Positions 44,870 through 54,308 of a DNA stretch of 64,000 nucleotides are shown piece after piece. Each line of letters starts with the position of its first letter. The stretch's first letter is position 1. Made by a program: the position numbers and the translations under genes. The DNA comes from Sphingobacterium lumbrici (GTDB lineage: Bacteria > Bacteroidota > Bacteroidia > Sphingobacteriales > Sphingobacteriaceae): positions 43,137-107,136 of the forward strand of contig NZ_SRZY01000033.1 of assembly GCF_006476045.1 (NCBI RefSeq), read 5' to 3'. The notes beneath the pieces were generated by a model. The model ran no database searches and was not told the origin of the DNA. It saw only the letters and a program-made list of their open reading frames with translations.

Positions 44870-47800
44870 ATGAAAAAGAATTTAACCATCACGATTAGCC
44901 GCTTTTTTGTAGCATTTTTAATGTTAATGGTAGTCATACCAGCTTCTGCACAATATTTTGGGCAGAATAAAATGCGCTATAAAAAGCTGAATTTTAAAGT
45001 TTACGATACACCGCACTTTAATATGTATTATTATTTAGATAATGATACATTGGTTAGGTGGCTGGCCAAAGAGAGCGAAGTATGGTACGAATTGCATCAG
45101 CAGGTATTCCAAGATACATTCTCGCGGAAGAATCCATTGATTGTTTATAACAATCATCCGGAATTTCAACAGACTACAGCTATTTCTGGAGAGATAGGTG
45201 TCGGAACCGGTGGGGTGACAGAGGCGTTTAAACAAAGAGTGGTAATGCCTATTATGCAGATTAATCAGCAGACCAGACACGTTTTGGGACACGAATTGGT
45301 ACATGCTTTTCAATATCGGGTGTTGATGGAAGGGACAGATTCTACTCGTTTGGAAAGTATTGGTAATATTCCATTGTGGATGATAGAAGGTATGGCCGAA
45401 TACTTTTCTATTGGTAAGAAAGATGCCTTTACTTCGATGTGGATGCGTGATGCTTATGCCAATAAAGATATTCCATCACTTAAGCAGATGACGGAGCAGT
45501 CGTATAATTATTTTCCGTATCGATACGGACAGGCATTTTGGGCATATATCGGATCTACCTATGGAGATACCGTAATTATGCCTTTATTTATCGAAACGGC
45601 AAAATATGGATATGAAAATGCTATTCGTCGTGTATTTGGTTATGATGCGCAGACGATTTCTACTTTATGGAAGAATAGTATGGAAAGTACATATCGTAAT
45701 CTGAATAAAGATACTACTTCGAATCCGATCGGTATGAATCTGATAAATAGTATAAATGGAGGTCGGATGAATGTTTCTCCTACAATTTCTCCCGATGGGA
45801 GATATGTTGTTTACCTTTCGGAACAGGATCTCTTTAGTATCGATCTGTTTTTGGCGGATGCCAATACGGGGAAAACGATACGAAAGTTGGGGAGTAAATT
45901 GACAAATAGTGATATCGATGAATTTAGTTTTTTGGAATCAGCAGGAACATTTTCTCCGGATTCTAAGCAGTTTGCTTTTAGTGTTTTTAGCGATGGCAAA
46001 AATAAATTGATGTCTGTAGATGTACAAACCGGAAAGGTTGTATTTGTCGAACCCATGGCTGATATCGTAGAGTTTACAAATATTACCTGGTCGCCTGATG
46101 GAGATAAAGTGGCTTTCTCGGGTTTAAGGAATGGCCATAGTGACATCTATATTTATAACCTGAAGACGAAGGAACTTAATCAACTCACAAATGATCTTTA
46201 CTCTGATTTTCAACCCAGTTTTTCTCGTGACGGTAAATATATCGTATTCAGTACAGATCGGGTTGCTTTGCAGTCGGATTCCCGTTCAGTGGATATTCCG
46301 ATGAATTTGGCTATAATTGATGTTGTCAGCAAAGAAATTCGGAATATTGAAGTATTTCCTGGGGCAAATAATTTGAACCCACATTTCTCGTCAAATGATC
46401 AGGAAATCTATTTTCTTTCTAATGGAGATGGTTTTAGGAATATGTACCGTTACCTTATTCATTCGAATACTGTAGAAAAATTAACGGATTATTTTACGGG
46501 TATAAGCGGCATTACAGAATATTCTCCTGCCATGAGTATCTCTGCTAACGACGAAATCGTATATTCTTATTTTAAAAAGAATCAATATACCGTTTACAAA
46601 GCAAAAAGTACGGATTTTCAAGCTCAGGTCGTAGATGGCAATGTAACGGATTTTAATGCAGCGATGCTTCCGCCAAATGTAAATCGAGGAATAAATGTTG
46701 TCAATACCAATTTGCAAAATTTTAATGTGTTTCAGCGGATTGATGATTCGCAAATAAATAATATAGCCTATCAACCAAAGTTTAAATTAGATTATCTAGC
46801 AAATAGCGGTGTAGGTATGTCTGTCGGATCTCGCTATGGTGCAGGTATTGCGAGTGGTATACAGGGGATGTTCTCTGATATTTTAGGGTATAACCAGATT
46901 TTTGCTGCACTTAATATCAATGGAGAGATTTATGATTTTGGAGGGCAGTTGGCATATATTAACCAACGTAGCCGTTGGAATTGGGGGGGATCCCTTTCGC
47001 ATATTCCTTATCGGTATGGTTTCAATAGATATGAAATGGAAGATTTTGGGACAGGTATTGGTGATGAGTTTTCGATCAATACCTATATGATCCGTCAATT
47101 TCAAACACAGTTTGACGCATTTGTGGCGTATCCATTCAATAGGCATCATCGGTTTGAACTGGGCGGAGCTGTTGCGCAATATAGTTACAGAATTGAAAAG
47201 TGGCGTCAGAGTTATTTTGGTCGTTATGGAGATCGTGAAAAGTTATCTAACGAGGAAGCACAAAACTTAGGTTTTGGTAATTTTGAATCTGCCTTTTTAC
47301 AACAAACAAGTGCAGGATTTGTAGGCGATAATGCGGTTTTTGGTATAGCAGCACCGTTGCAGGGATTTAGGTATCGGCTGGAATATGGTCGTATATTCGG
47401 AGATTATAATTTTTCAACAATAAATGTTGATGTTCGTAAATATCAACGTTTTAAACCGGTTACACTTGCGGCCCGCATATATTCATACATGCGTGCAGGA
47501 AAAGATGAGGATAAATTGTATGGAATGTACATTGGCTATCCATACTTGGTTAGAGGATTTGAAAATGGTGATTTCGATAGATCCGGCAAAATCAGTTGGT
47601 CTGATTTAATGGGCTCACGGATGGCTGTTGCTAATTTTGAAGTCCGTTTGCCTTTTACGGGGCCAGAAAAACTTGCCACCATAAAATCCGGATTTTTATT
47701 TTCCGATCTAAATTTCTTTGTAGACGCAGGATTAGCATGGAGTAAAGGGAACAAGGTGAAATGGAATAAGACAGATGCGGATCTAATCACAGAAACAGAA

Positions 47801-47980
47801 AATGGCCAAACTATTACTTATTATGATTCAAATGTAAGAATGCCGGTTTTCAGTACAGGAGTTTCACTACGCGTAAATTTATTTGGCGCAATGATTCTTG
47901 AACCGTATTATGCGATACCTCTTAACAAGGCAAGATCAAAATTTGGTACATTCGGACTAAACTTTGCGCCAGGGTGGTAG
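44870..47980 (+). CDS. Peptidase-MA / TolB-like propeller / outer-membrane beta-barrel protein
   Basis: I use the ATG at 44870 (MKKNLTITISRFF), four codons inside the longest frame, because it starts a good signal peptide ending SASAQ. The 1036-residue product has three parts: an N-terminal zinc-metallopeptidase-like domain with GHELVHAFQ and a later IEGMAEYF glutamate; a central WD40/TolB-like propeller with repeats of the SPDGRYVVYLS and SWSPDGDKVAFSG kind (about 310-570); and a C-terminal part resembling the BamA/surface-antigen barrel (from about 700, ending FGTFGLNFAPGW). It is probably an outer-membrane protein with a periplasmic peptidase and propeller. Function is unknown. Confidence 0.85.
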   Translation: MKKNLTITISRFFVAFLMLMVVIPASAQYFGQNKMRYKKLNFKVYDTPHFNMYYYLDNDTLVRWLAKESEVWYELHQQVFQDTFSRKNPLIVYNNHPEFQQTTAISGEIGVGTGGVTEAFKQRVVMPIMQINQQTRHVLGHELVHAFQYRVLMEGTDSTRLESIGNIPLWMIEGMAEYFSIGKKDAFTSMWMRDAYANKDIPSLKQMTEQSYNYFPYRYGQAFWAYIGSTYGDTVIMPLFIETAKYGYENAIRRVFGYDAQTISTLWKNSMESTYRNLNKDTTSNPIGMNLINSINGGRMNVSPTISPDGRYVVYLSEQDLFSIDLFLADANTGKTIRKLGSKLTNSDIDEFSFLESAGTFSPDSKQFAFSVFSDGKNKLMSVDVQTGKVVFVEPMADIVEFTNITWSPDGDKVAFSGLRNGHSDIYIYNLKTKELNQLTNDLYSDFQPSFSRDGKYIVFSTDRVALQSDSRSVDIPMNLAIIDVVSKEIRNIEVFPGANNLNPHFSSNDQEIYFLSNGDGFRNMYRYLIHSNTVEKLTDYFTGISGITEYSPAMSISANDEIVYSYFKKNQYTVYKAKSTDFQAQVVDGNVTDFNAAMLPPNVNRGINVVNTNLQNFNVFQRIDDSQINNIAYQPKFKLDYLANSGVGMSVGSRYGAGIASGIQGMFSDILGYNQIFAALNINGEIYDFGGQLAYINQRSRWNWGGSLSHIPYRYGFNRYEMEDFGTGIGDEFSINTYMIRQFQTQFDAFVAYPFNRHHRFELGGAVAQYSYRIEKWRQSYFGRYGDREKLSNEEAQNLGFGNFESAFLQQTSAGFVGDNAVFGIAAPLQGFRYRLEYGRIFGDYNFSTINVDVRKYQRFKPVTLAARIYSYMRAGKDEDKLYGMYIGYPYLVRGFENGDFDRSGKISWSDLMGSRMAVANFEVRLPFTGPEKLATIKSGFLFSDLNFFVDAGLAWSKGNKVKWNKTDADLITETENGQTITYYDSNVRMPVFSTGVSLRVNLFGAMILEPYYAIPLNKARSKFGTFGLNFAPGW

Positions 47981-48031
47981 TCTAACCTTTGAGTTTGCAC
48001 GTAAGATGATGCGTGTTGAGGTTGTTAAGGT

Positions 48032-48068
48032 CGTTGTTTAGGCTCAGGCATAAACAACGGCTTTTTTT
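48032..48068 (+). terminator. Intrinsic terminator after the TolB-like gene
   Basis: CGTTGTTTA (48032-48040) and TAAACAACG (48051-48059) form a 9-bp stem followed by a run of seven T. The right arm and T-run lie inside the 3' end of the convergent GIY-YIG gene. Confidence 0.85.
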
Positions 48069-48361
48069 ATGAGAGCCGCTGATCTCTGGATGATATTTAA
48101 CCAGTTTGGGTTATGTTTTCTAATAAGTCTTTCTTTTTGCATCCGTGTAAAGTGTTTAATTTCATCAACGCGTTTTTGTGCTGCTTCAAAAGAAGGGGAT
48201 TCTTCACTATATACTATTCTGTTAAATTTAGGAGCAGTAGAAAATAAAGACCAGTCGGCTTGTTCAATTTCATGAAGTTTTAAGGATATATCCGTGCAGT
48301 ATCCTACTTCTAGATACAGTCTATTGCTATCTGTTATCATGTAAATGCTGTATTTCTTCAT
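48044..48361 (-). CDS. GIY-YIG-like nuclease family protein
   Basis: A 105-residue single-domain protein. The fold opens with YSIYMITDSNRLYLEVGYC, a GIY-YIG-type start in which the first glycine is replaced by serine and YIG by YLEVG, and it continues with a helix containing the usual basic residues (KEEDI-like replaced by EIEQADWSLF). The weak motif leaves nuclease activity doubtful. It is convergent with the TolB-like gene and its 3' end is overlapped by that gene's terminator hairpin. Confidence 0.7.
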   Translation of the reverse strand: MKKYSIYMITDSNRLYLEVGYCTDISLKLHEIEQADWSLFSTAPKFNRIVYSEESPSFEAAQKRVDEIKHFTRMQKERLIRKHNPNWLNIIQRSAALIKKAVVYA

Positions 48362-48464
48362 GTTATTTACTAAATTATTTGGTTTTATATTTTTTCTTCA
48401 CTAATTTTATTGGCACAATAATACTAATAATTTTAGTTTTTTAAAATATATTTAAAAAAATATT

Positions 48465-49241
48465 ATGTCAAACATCGCTTCTAATCTTAAATATTTAAGA
48501 AAAAATAAAGGACTTACTCAACAGCAATTTGCTGATGCAATGGATATTAAGCGTGCTTCGGTGGGAGCATATGAAGAAGATAGAGCGGAACCTAAGTATG
48601 AGTTGCTAAAAAAAATAGCTGATTATTATGCGCTTTCGATGGATGAATTGGCTAATGATGTAATCGATGAAAAATGGAAGCCTACACCTAAAGGAAATGC
48701 CTCTAACTTACGCGTGCTGAGTATTACAGTGGATCAATCAGATCGGGAGAATATAGAACTCGTGCCTGTAAAAGCCAGTGCAGGGTATCTTAATGGATAT
48801 GCAGATCCGGAGTATGTAAAGGAGTTGCCAAAATTCAATCTCCCTATGTTCAATCAGGGTACGTATAGAGCTTTTGAGATCAAAGGGGATTCCATGTTGC
48901 CATTGTCGTCAGGTAGTGTCATTATAGGTGAATATGTTGAGAATTGGAATGATATAAAGCCGGGACAGACATATATAGTGATCTCAAAAGATGAGGGTGT
49001 GGTGTATAAACGTATCGCTTTTAAATATAAAGAAGATAAAGGCCTTAAACTTGTTTCGGATAATAAAGTCTATGAATCGTATTGGGTTGGGCCTGCTGAT
49101 ATTTTGGAAATATGGAAAGCGAAAGCTTTTATATCGACCGAATTTCCGGAGCCTGTAGCAGAGCCTACGATGGAAACGTTAACCTCCATGATGGCTCAAA
49201 TGCAGAAAACTATTAATTCAGTGGTAGATACGAAAAAATAA
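48465..49241 (+). CDS. XRE-type regulator with S24 LexA-like peptidase domain
   Basis: A 258-residue regulator. The N-terminal helix-turn-helix (about 5-60, LRKNKGLTQQQFADAMDIKR) binds DNA; the C-terminal S24 domain has the likely catalytic serine S143 in GDSM and lysine K182 in VVYKRI. An Ala-Gly site in KASAGYLNGY lies before the domain, as in self-cleaving LexA/CI-type repressors. It is therefore a candidate stress-responsive repressor whose targets are unknown. It lies next to, and divergent from, the GIY-YIG gene. Confidence 0.92.
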   Translation: MSNIASNLKYLRKNKGLTQQQFADAMDIKRASVGAYEEDRAEPKYELLKKIADYYALSMDELANDVIDEKWKPTPKGNASNLRVLSITVDQSDRENIELVPVKASAGYLNGYADPEYVKELPKFNLPMFNQGTYRAFEIKGDSMLPLSSGSVIIGEYVENWNDIKPGQTYIVISKDEGVVYKRIAFKYKEDKGLKLVSDNKVYESYWVGPADILEIWKAKAFISTEFPEPVAEPTMETLTSMMAQMQKTINSVVDTKK

Positions 49242-49274
49242 TAATACGGATTTTTATTTCTATAAAATTTTTTA

Positions 49275-49282
49275 TACCTTTG
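49275..49282 (+). promoter_or_regulatory. TACCTTTG -7 box of the rimP-nusA-infB operon
   Basis: An exact TAnnTTTG match, 58 bases before the rimP ATG. The predicted start of transcription is within 15 bases of a terminator-like hairpin. Confidence 0.65.
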
Positions 49283-49296
49283 TAGTATCTGAAAGG

Positions 49297-49323
49297 AAGG
49301 GGGCATCGTATGCCCCCTTTTTT
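49297..49323 (+). terminator. Promoter-proximal attenuator-like terminator
   Basis: AAGGGGGCAT (49297-49306) and ATGCCCCCTT (49310-49319) form a 10-bp GC-rich stem with a 3-base loop, followed by TTTTTT. It begins about 10 bases after the predicted start and lies before the rimP ATG, so transcription must read through it to reach rimP, nusA and infB. Confidence 0.7.
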
Positions 49324-49340
49324 AATTCAATGATTAGAAT

Positions 49341-49805
49341 ATGCAAATTGAACAACGGGTAGAAGAATTAGTACTAGAAAAAATTGGAGATCGTGACGAT
49401 TTATTTATCGTAAGTATCAAAATGCAGAGTAATGGGGTGTTAGCGATTTTGCTAGACGGGGATCAGGGGATTTCTATAGACGATTGTGTTAAAGTAAGCA
49501 GGCATGTTGGTTTTCATCTCGAAGAAGAAAATGCGATAGAAACTGCATACCGTTTAGAAGTTTCTTCTCCAGGTATTGATTCCCCACTTGTGTTGTTACG
49601 TCAGTATATAAAAAATATAGGACGTGATGTGCGATTGAAGCTAGAGGATGGAACTGCCAAAGAAGGTAAACTGATCGCTGTAGCAGAGCAAGAGCTTACA
49701 ATTGAAGAAAAAGTAAAAGAAAAAGGAAAGAAAGCTGAAATAAAAGAAGCTGTATTTCCCTTAAGCCAAATAAAAGAAACAAAGGTTTTAATTTCATTTA
49801 AATAA
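49341..49805 (+). CDS. rimP: Ribosome maturation factor
   Basis: A 154-residue protein with the two-domain RimP plan: N-terminal alpha/beta domain with LLDGDQGISIDDCVKVSRHV, the conserved SSPGIDSPL motif, and a C-terminal Sm-like beta domain. It assists 30S subunit maturation. It is the first gene of the rimP-nusA-infB set; nusA follows after 2 bases. Confidence 0.96.
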   Translation: MQIEQRVEELVLEKIGDRDDLFIVSIKMQSNGVLAILLDGDQGISIDDCVKVSRHVGFHLEEENAIETAYRLEVSSPGIDSPLVLLRQYIKNIGRDVRLKLEDGTAKEGKLIAVAEQELTIEEKVKEKGKKAEIKEAVFPLSQIKETKVLISFK

Positions 49806-49807
49806 AA

Positions 49808-51046
49808 ATGAGCAGCAATATCAATTTGATTGACTCTTTTCAGGAGTTTAAAGAGTTCAAAAATATTGACCGTCCGACGGTAATCACAGTGCTTGAAGAA
49901 GTATTTCGTAGTATGATTCGTAAACGTTTTGGTACAGATGAAAACGTAGACGTTATTGTAAATCCAGATAATGGGGATTTGGAAATTTGGAGAACCCGTG
50001 TTGTAATGGAAGACGGATTTTCTGAAGACGACGATCTAGAAATCGAACTTGCAGAAGCGCATCAATACGATCCAGACTTAGAGGTAGGGGACGAATATAT
50101 TGAGCAGATTACATTAGAAAGTTTTGGACGTCGTGCTATTTTAGCTGCTCGTCAGACATTAGTCTCTAAAGTATTGGAATTAGAAAAAGACGAAGTATTC
50201 AAAAAGTATAAGGATCGTGAAGGTGAATTAGTAATAGGGGAAGTATATCAAATCTGGAAAAAGGAAATTCTGGTATTGGACGAAGATGGTAATGAACTTA
50301 TTCTTCCAAAAACAGAGCAAATTCCTGCCGATTATTTCAAAAAAGGAGATAGTATTCGTGCCGTAGTTTCTAAGGTAGATATGATGAATAGTAATCCTAA
50401 GATTATTATTTCACGTACTGCACCGGAATTCCTACAACGTTTATTTGAATTGGAAGTTCCTGAAATTTTCGATGGTTTGATTACCATTAAGAAAATTGTT
50501 CGCGAACCAGGAGAGCGTGCTAAAGTCGCAGTTGAATCGTATGATGATCGTATAGATCCGGTAGGTGCTTGTGTAGGTATGAAAGGATCTCGTATTCACG
50601 GTATCGTGCGCGAACTGCGGAATGAAAACATCGATGTAATCAATTTTACGACAAATCATTCGCTGTATATTACGCGTGCATTGAGTCCTGCTCGTATTTC
50701 TTCCATCAAAATTGATGAAGATGGTAAAGCTGCAGCAGTGTATTTAAAACCGGATCAGGTTTCTTTAGCAATCGGACGTGGTGGTCATAATATCAAATTG
50801 GCTGGAAAATTGACAGGATATGAGATTGATGTATATCGTGAAAACGATGAAATCGAGGAGGATGTGGATATCGAAGAATTCGCAGATGAAATCGATAGCT
50901 GGATCATCGATGAATTAAAACGAGTTGGATTGGATAGTGCAAAATCTGTTTTGACCCTGTCGCATGAGGAATTAGTTCGTCGTACGGATTTAGAAGAAGA
51001 TACTATCCAAGAGATAGTTCGTATATTGCAGGCTGAGTTTGAATAA
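49808..51046 (+). CDS. nusA: Transcription termination/antitermination factor
   Basis: A 412-residue NusA with N-terminal RNA-polymerase-binding domain (about 1-125), S1 domain (about 130-200), and two KH domains (VGMKGSRIHGIVRELRNENI and AIGRGGHNIKLAGKLTGYEI). The C-terminal acidic repeats of the E. coli protein are absent, as in most bacteria outside the gamma-proteobacteria. It modulates pausing and intrinsic termination. An attenuator-like hairpin lies at the head of its own operon. Confidence 0.98.
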   Translation: MSSNINLIDSFQEFKEFKNIDRPTVITVLEEVFRSMIRKRFGTDENVDVIVNPDNGDLEIWRTRVVMEDGFSEDDDLEIELAEAHQYDPDLEVGDEYIEQITLESFGRRAILAARQTLVSKVLELEKDEVFKKYKDREGELVIGEVYQIWKKEILVLDEDGNELILPKTEQIPADYFKKGDSIRAVVSKVDMMNSNPKIIISRTAPEFLQRLFELEVPEIFDGLITIKKIVREPGERAKVAVESYDDRIDPVGACVGMKGSRIHGIVRELRNENIDVINFTTNHSLYITRALSPARISSIKIDEDGKAAAVYLKPDQVSLAIGRGGHNIKLAGKLTGYEIDVYRENDEIEEDVDIEEFADEIDSWIIDELKRVGLDSAKSVLTLSHEELVRRTDLEEDTIQEIVRILQAEFE

Positions 51047-51108
51047 CTATGTGCCTGCATCACCAAAAACAAAATGTAAATATTTGTTATTTGCGTGTAA
51101 AAAAAACA

Positions 51109-51116
51109 TATTTTTG
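51109..51116 (+). promoter_or_regulatory. TATTTTTG -7 box before infB
   Basis: An exact TAnnTTTG match 32 bases before the infB ATG in the 102-base gap after nusA. It suggests a secondary promoter within the operon. Confidence 0.5.
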
Positions 51117-51148
51117 TAAAGACTAAAATTTTTAGAGGTTAATAATAG

Positions 51149-54100
51149 ATGACAGAAGGTAAAAGTATAAACTTACTTAAAGCAGCAAAAGAACTTAATA
51201 TAGGTATTGGGACTGCCGTAGAATATTTGGCAAAAAAGGGATTTGAGGTAGAGTCAAAACCTAACACTAAATTATCTTCGGATATGTACAATGTTCTTTT
51301 GCATGAATTCCGAGGTGATAAGATCGTTAAAGACGAGGCAAAGCAAATTGTCATTGGCAAAATTCGTCGCGATGAATCACCTTCAACAGGAGGGAATACA
51401 CCTTCTCTGGATTCTAATGCCTCTGAGAACGAAGATACAAAAGAGGTTAAGGAAATCTTAATCAAGAATGTAAGTAACGCTACGCTTGAATCTCCAGCAA
51501 AATCCGAACCTAAGAAAGAAGAAGAAGCTGGAAATCATCTTAAAGTAGTAGGTAAAATTGATCTGGATAGCTTGAGTAGAGGTAAATCGAAAAAGAGAGA
51601 GGAAGAAATAGCTGATACAGCGAAAACTTCTCAGCCTGAAAGAGTTGAAGAAAAGAAAGAGGAGCCTAAGATTGTTGTAGAGGAATTGAAGAAAGAAGAA
51701 CCGAAAGTGGAAATTCCTAAGGTTGAACAGCCTGTAGTAGAAACTCCAAAAGTTGAAACTCCTAACGTAGAAGTACCAAAAGTGGAAGCACCAAAAGTTG
51801 AACTGTCGAAAAAAGAGGAACCAAAACCGCTTCCGATAATAAAGCCAGAGGAGAAAAAAGAAGAGCCTAAGGTGGTTGTACCGGTTACTAAAACAGAGGC
51901 TCCGGTAAAACCGCAGGACGATGTAATTCGCGCTCGCTCAGAAAAATTAGAAGGACCAAAGGTTATTGGTAAGATTGTATTGCCTACTTTCAAACCTAAA
52001 GAAAAACCTGTTGCGTCTTCTTCTAATGCAAATAACGACAACAAACGTAAGCGTAAGCGTACAAATAAGCCGAATACACCGGTATCTCCAAATGACCAAA
52101 ACAACCAGCAACAAGGTCAAGGTGGTCAAAATAGAGGTCCCGGAAGCAATACGAATGCACCAGGTGGAGGACAACGTCCTGATAATAGAAACCACAACAG
52201 ACCTGGAGGTCCAGGTGGTAATCATCCTGGAAAAGGGAGACCAAATTTCCATAATAGAGGTAGGCAGGATGCTCCGAAGGAAGAATTGTCTGAAAAAGAA
52301 ATCCAAGATCAAATCAAGGCAACACTTGCTCGTTTAAGTGGTGCGGGTAAATCGGGTAAATTTGCACAGCGTGCCAAATTGCGTCGTCAAAAGCGTGATG
52401 ATATAGCTACTTCTGCGGAAGAAGCAGCATTGGAACAAGAAATGATGTCCAAAGTGTTAAAAGTAACGGAATTTGTTACGGCTAATGAATTGGCAAATCT
52501 AATGGACGTTCCAGTTACACAGGTAATAGGTACATGTATGAGCTTAGGAATGTTCGTATCTATTAACCAAAGGTTGGACGCAGAGACGTTGACTATTGTA
52601 GCCGATGAATTTGGATATAAAGTAGAGTTTATCAAGCCAGAGGATGAAGAAGTTGCCGAATTGGAAGTTCCGGATACGGAAGAAAACTTGACCCCTCGTG
52701 CACCAATTGTAACAGTAATGGGGCACGTTGACCATGGTAAGACTTCATTATTGGATTATATCCGTAAGGCAAATGTAACTGGAGGTGAAGCTGGTGGTAT
52801 TACGCAACATATCGGTGCATATGCTGTTAAATTAGAAGATGATAGAAAGATTACATTCTTAGATACTCCTGGTCACGAAGCTTTTACAGCCATGCGTGCA
52901 CGTGGTGCTAAGGTAACAGATATTGTTATTATTGTCATTGCAGCAGATGATGCCGTGATGCCTCAGACAAAAGAAGCCATTAACCACGCTCAGGCGGCTG
53001 GCGTACCTATTGTATTTGCATTTACGAAAGTGGATAAACCAGGCGCGAATGCGGATCGTGTACGTGAACAATTATCCGCAATGAATATCCTAGTGGAAGA
53101 GTGGGGGGGTAAATATCAGGCACAAGAGATTTCTGCTAAGACAGGTTTAAATGTTGAACTTTTATTAGAAAAAGTATTATTAGAAGCCGAATTGCTTGAT
53201 CTTAAAGCGGATCCTACGAAACGTGCTGTAGGTTCAGTGATTGAAGCAGCTTTAGATAAAGGGCGTGGTATCGTTACTACGGTGTTAGTCCAAGGGGGTA
53301 CACTTCGTGTTGGAGACCCTATATTAGCGGGTTCGCATTCCGGTAAGGTGAAAGCTTTGACTAATGAACGTGGCGAACGTGTGAAAGAAGCAGGACCGTC
53401 GCAGCCGGTACAGATTTTAGGTATGGCTGGTGCGCCGACCGCAGGCGATAAGATATATGTTATGGAGAGTGAGTCGGAAGCTCGTCAAATGGCAAATAAA
53501 CGTCTTCAATTGCAACGTGAACAGGGTATGCGTGCAACGAAACATATTACCTTAGATGAAATTGGTCGTCGTTTGGCTATCGGTAACTTTAAGGAACTTA
53601 ATATCATTGTTAAAGGTGATGTGGATGGTTCTATCGAAGCATTGTCTGATTCGTTATTGAAATTATCTACCGATGAAATTCAAGTGAATATCATTCACAA
53701 ATCTGTGGGTGCTATTTCTGAATCCGATGTATTGCTAGCATCTGCATCAGATGCAATTATCATTGGTTTCCAGGTTCGTCCTTCACTAAGTGCACGTAAA
53801 TTAGCCGAAGGTGAACAGATTGACATCCGTCTTTATTCCATCATTTATGATGCGATCGAAGAGATTAAATCCGCAATGGAAGGTATGTTGGCTCCGAAAT
53901 TTGAAGAGAAAATCGTTGCTGAGGTTGAGATCCGCGAAACATTTAAGATCTCTAAAGTCGGTACAATTGCAGGTTGTATGGTATTGAGCGGTAAAATCAA
54001 CCGTAACAATGATATCCGTATTATTCGTGAAGGTGTTGTAATTCATACCGGTAAATTAGCTTCATTAAAACGCTTTAAGGACGATGTTAAAGAGGTTTCT

Positions 54101-54202
54101 TTTGGATATGAATGTGGTCTGAATATTGATCGATACAATGATATTCAAGTAGGCGATATCGTGGAAGCATACGAACAAGTAGAAGTGAAACGTAAGTTGT
54201 AA
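51149..54202 (+). CDS. infB: Translation initiation factor IF-2
   Basis: A 1017-residue IF-2. The long N-terminal part is low-complexity, rich in Lys, Glu, Val and Pro (repeats such as [19 protein letters not shown]), then Asn/Gly/Gln-rich (about 300-370). The GTPase domain begins with G525-HVDHGKT and has DTPGHEAF and FTKVDKP. Domains II, III and the fMet-tRNA-binding IV close it. The variable N-terminus is typical of the family. The gene ends in an intrinsic terminator. Confidence 0.98.
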   Translation: MTEGKSINLLKAAKELNIGIGTAVEYLAKKGFEVESKPNTKLSSDMYNVLLHEFRGDKIVKDEAKQIVIGKIRRDESPSTGGNTPSLDSNASENEDTKEVKEILIKNVSNATLESPAKSEPKKEEEAGNHLKVVGKIDLDSLSRGKSKKREEEIADTAKTSQPERVEEKKEEPKIVVEELKKEEPKVEIPKVEQPVVETPKVETPNVEVPKVEAPKVELSKKEEPKPLPIIKPEEKKEEPKVVVPVTKTEAPVKPQDDVIRARSEKLEGPKVIGKIVLPTFKPKEKPVASSSNANNDNKRKRKRTNKPNTPVSPNDQNNQQQGQGGQNRGPGSNTNAPGGGQRPDNRNHNRPGGPGGNHPGKGRPNFHNRGRQDAPKEELSEKEIQDQIKATLARLSGAGKSGKFAQRAKLRRQKRDDIATSAEEAALEQEMMSKVLKVTEFVTANELANLMDVPVTQVIGTCMSLGMFVSINQRLDAETLTIVADEFGYKVEFIKPEDEEVAELEVPDTEENLTPRAPIVTVMGHVDHGKTSLLDYIRKANVTGGEAGGITQHIGAYAVKLEDDRKITFLDTPGHEAFTAMRARGAKVTDIVIIVIAADDAVMPQTKEAINHAQAAGVPIVFAFTKVDKPGANADRVREQLSAMNILVEEWGGKYQAQEISAKTGLNVELLLEKVLLEAELLDLKADPTKRAVGSVIEAALDKGRGIVTTVLVQGGTLRVGDPILAGSHSGKVKALTNERGERVKEAGPSQPVQILGMAGAPTAGDKIYVMESESEARQMANKRLQLQREQGMRATKHITLDEIGRRLAIGNFKELNIIVKGDVDGSIEALSDSLLKLSTDEIQVNIIHKSVGAISESDVLLASASDAIIIGFQVRPSLSARKLAEGEQIDIRLYSIIYDAIEEIKSAMEGMLAPKFEEKIVAEVEIRETFKISKVGTIAGCMVLSGKINRNNDIRIIREGVVIHTGKLASLKRFKDDVKEVSFGYECGLNIDRYNDIQVGDIVEAYEQVEVKRKL

Positions 54203-54227
54203 TAACTTTACATACAATAATATAATG

Positions 54228-54256
54228 AAATCCTGGCTATAGTGTCAGGATTTTTT
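54228..54256 (+). terminator. Intrinsic terminator of infB
   Basis: AAATCCTG (54228-54235) and CAGGATTT (54246-54253) form an 8-bp stem followed by a T-run. Confidence 0.85.
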
Positions 54257-54296
54257 ATATCCCTAATATTTATTTGATTATTTTCTACGAAGGCTT

Positions 54297-54304
54297 TATC
54301 TTTA
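54297..54304 (+). promoter_or_regulatory. TATCTTTA -7-like box 4 nt before the ferredoxin reductase gene
   Basis: TATCTTTA differs from TAnnTTTG only in the last base and is separated from the ATG by AAAC, the same four-base spacing as in ribD and prmC. Confidence 0.45.
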
Positions 54305-54308
54305 AAAC

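Noticed and set aside
51660..51860. Repeated GTTGAA/CCAAAAG-type units within infB that could look like a tandem-repeat or CRISPR-like array
   Set aside because: They are in-frame PKVE-type codons, unequal in spacing, inside a confirmed gene.
51631..52312. Several long antisense or alternate-frame open frames over the infB N-terminus
   Set aside because: They are by-products of the low-complexity Lys/Glu/Pro/Asn-rich coding sequence of IF-2.
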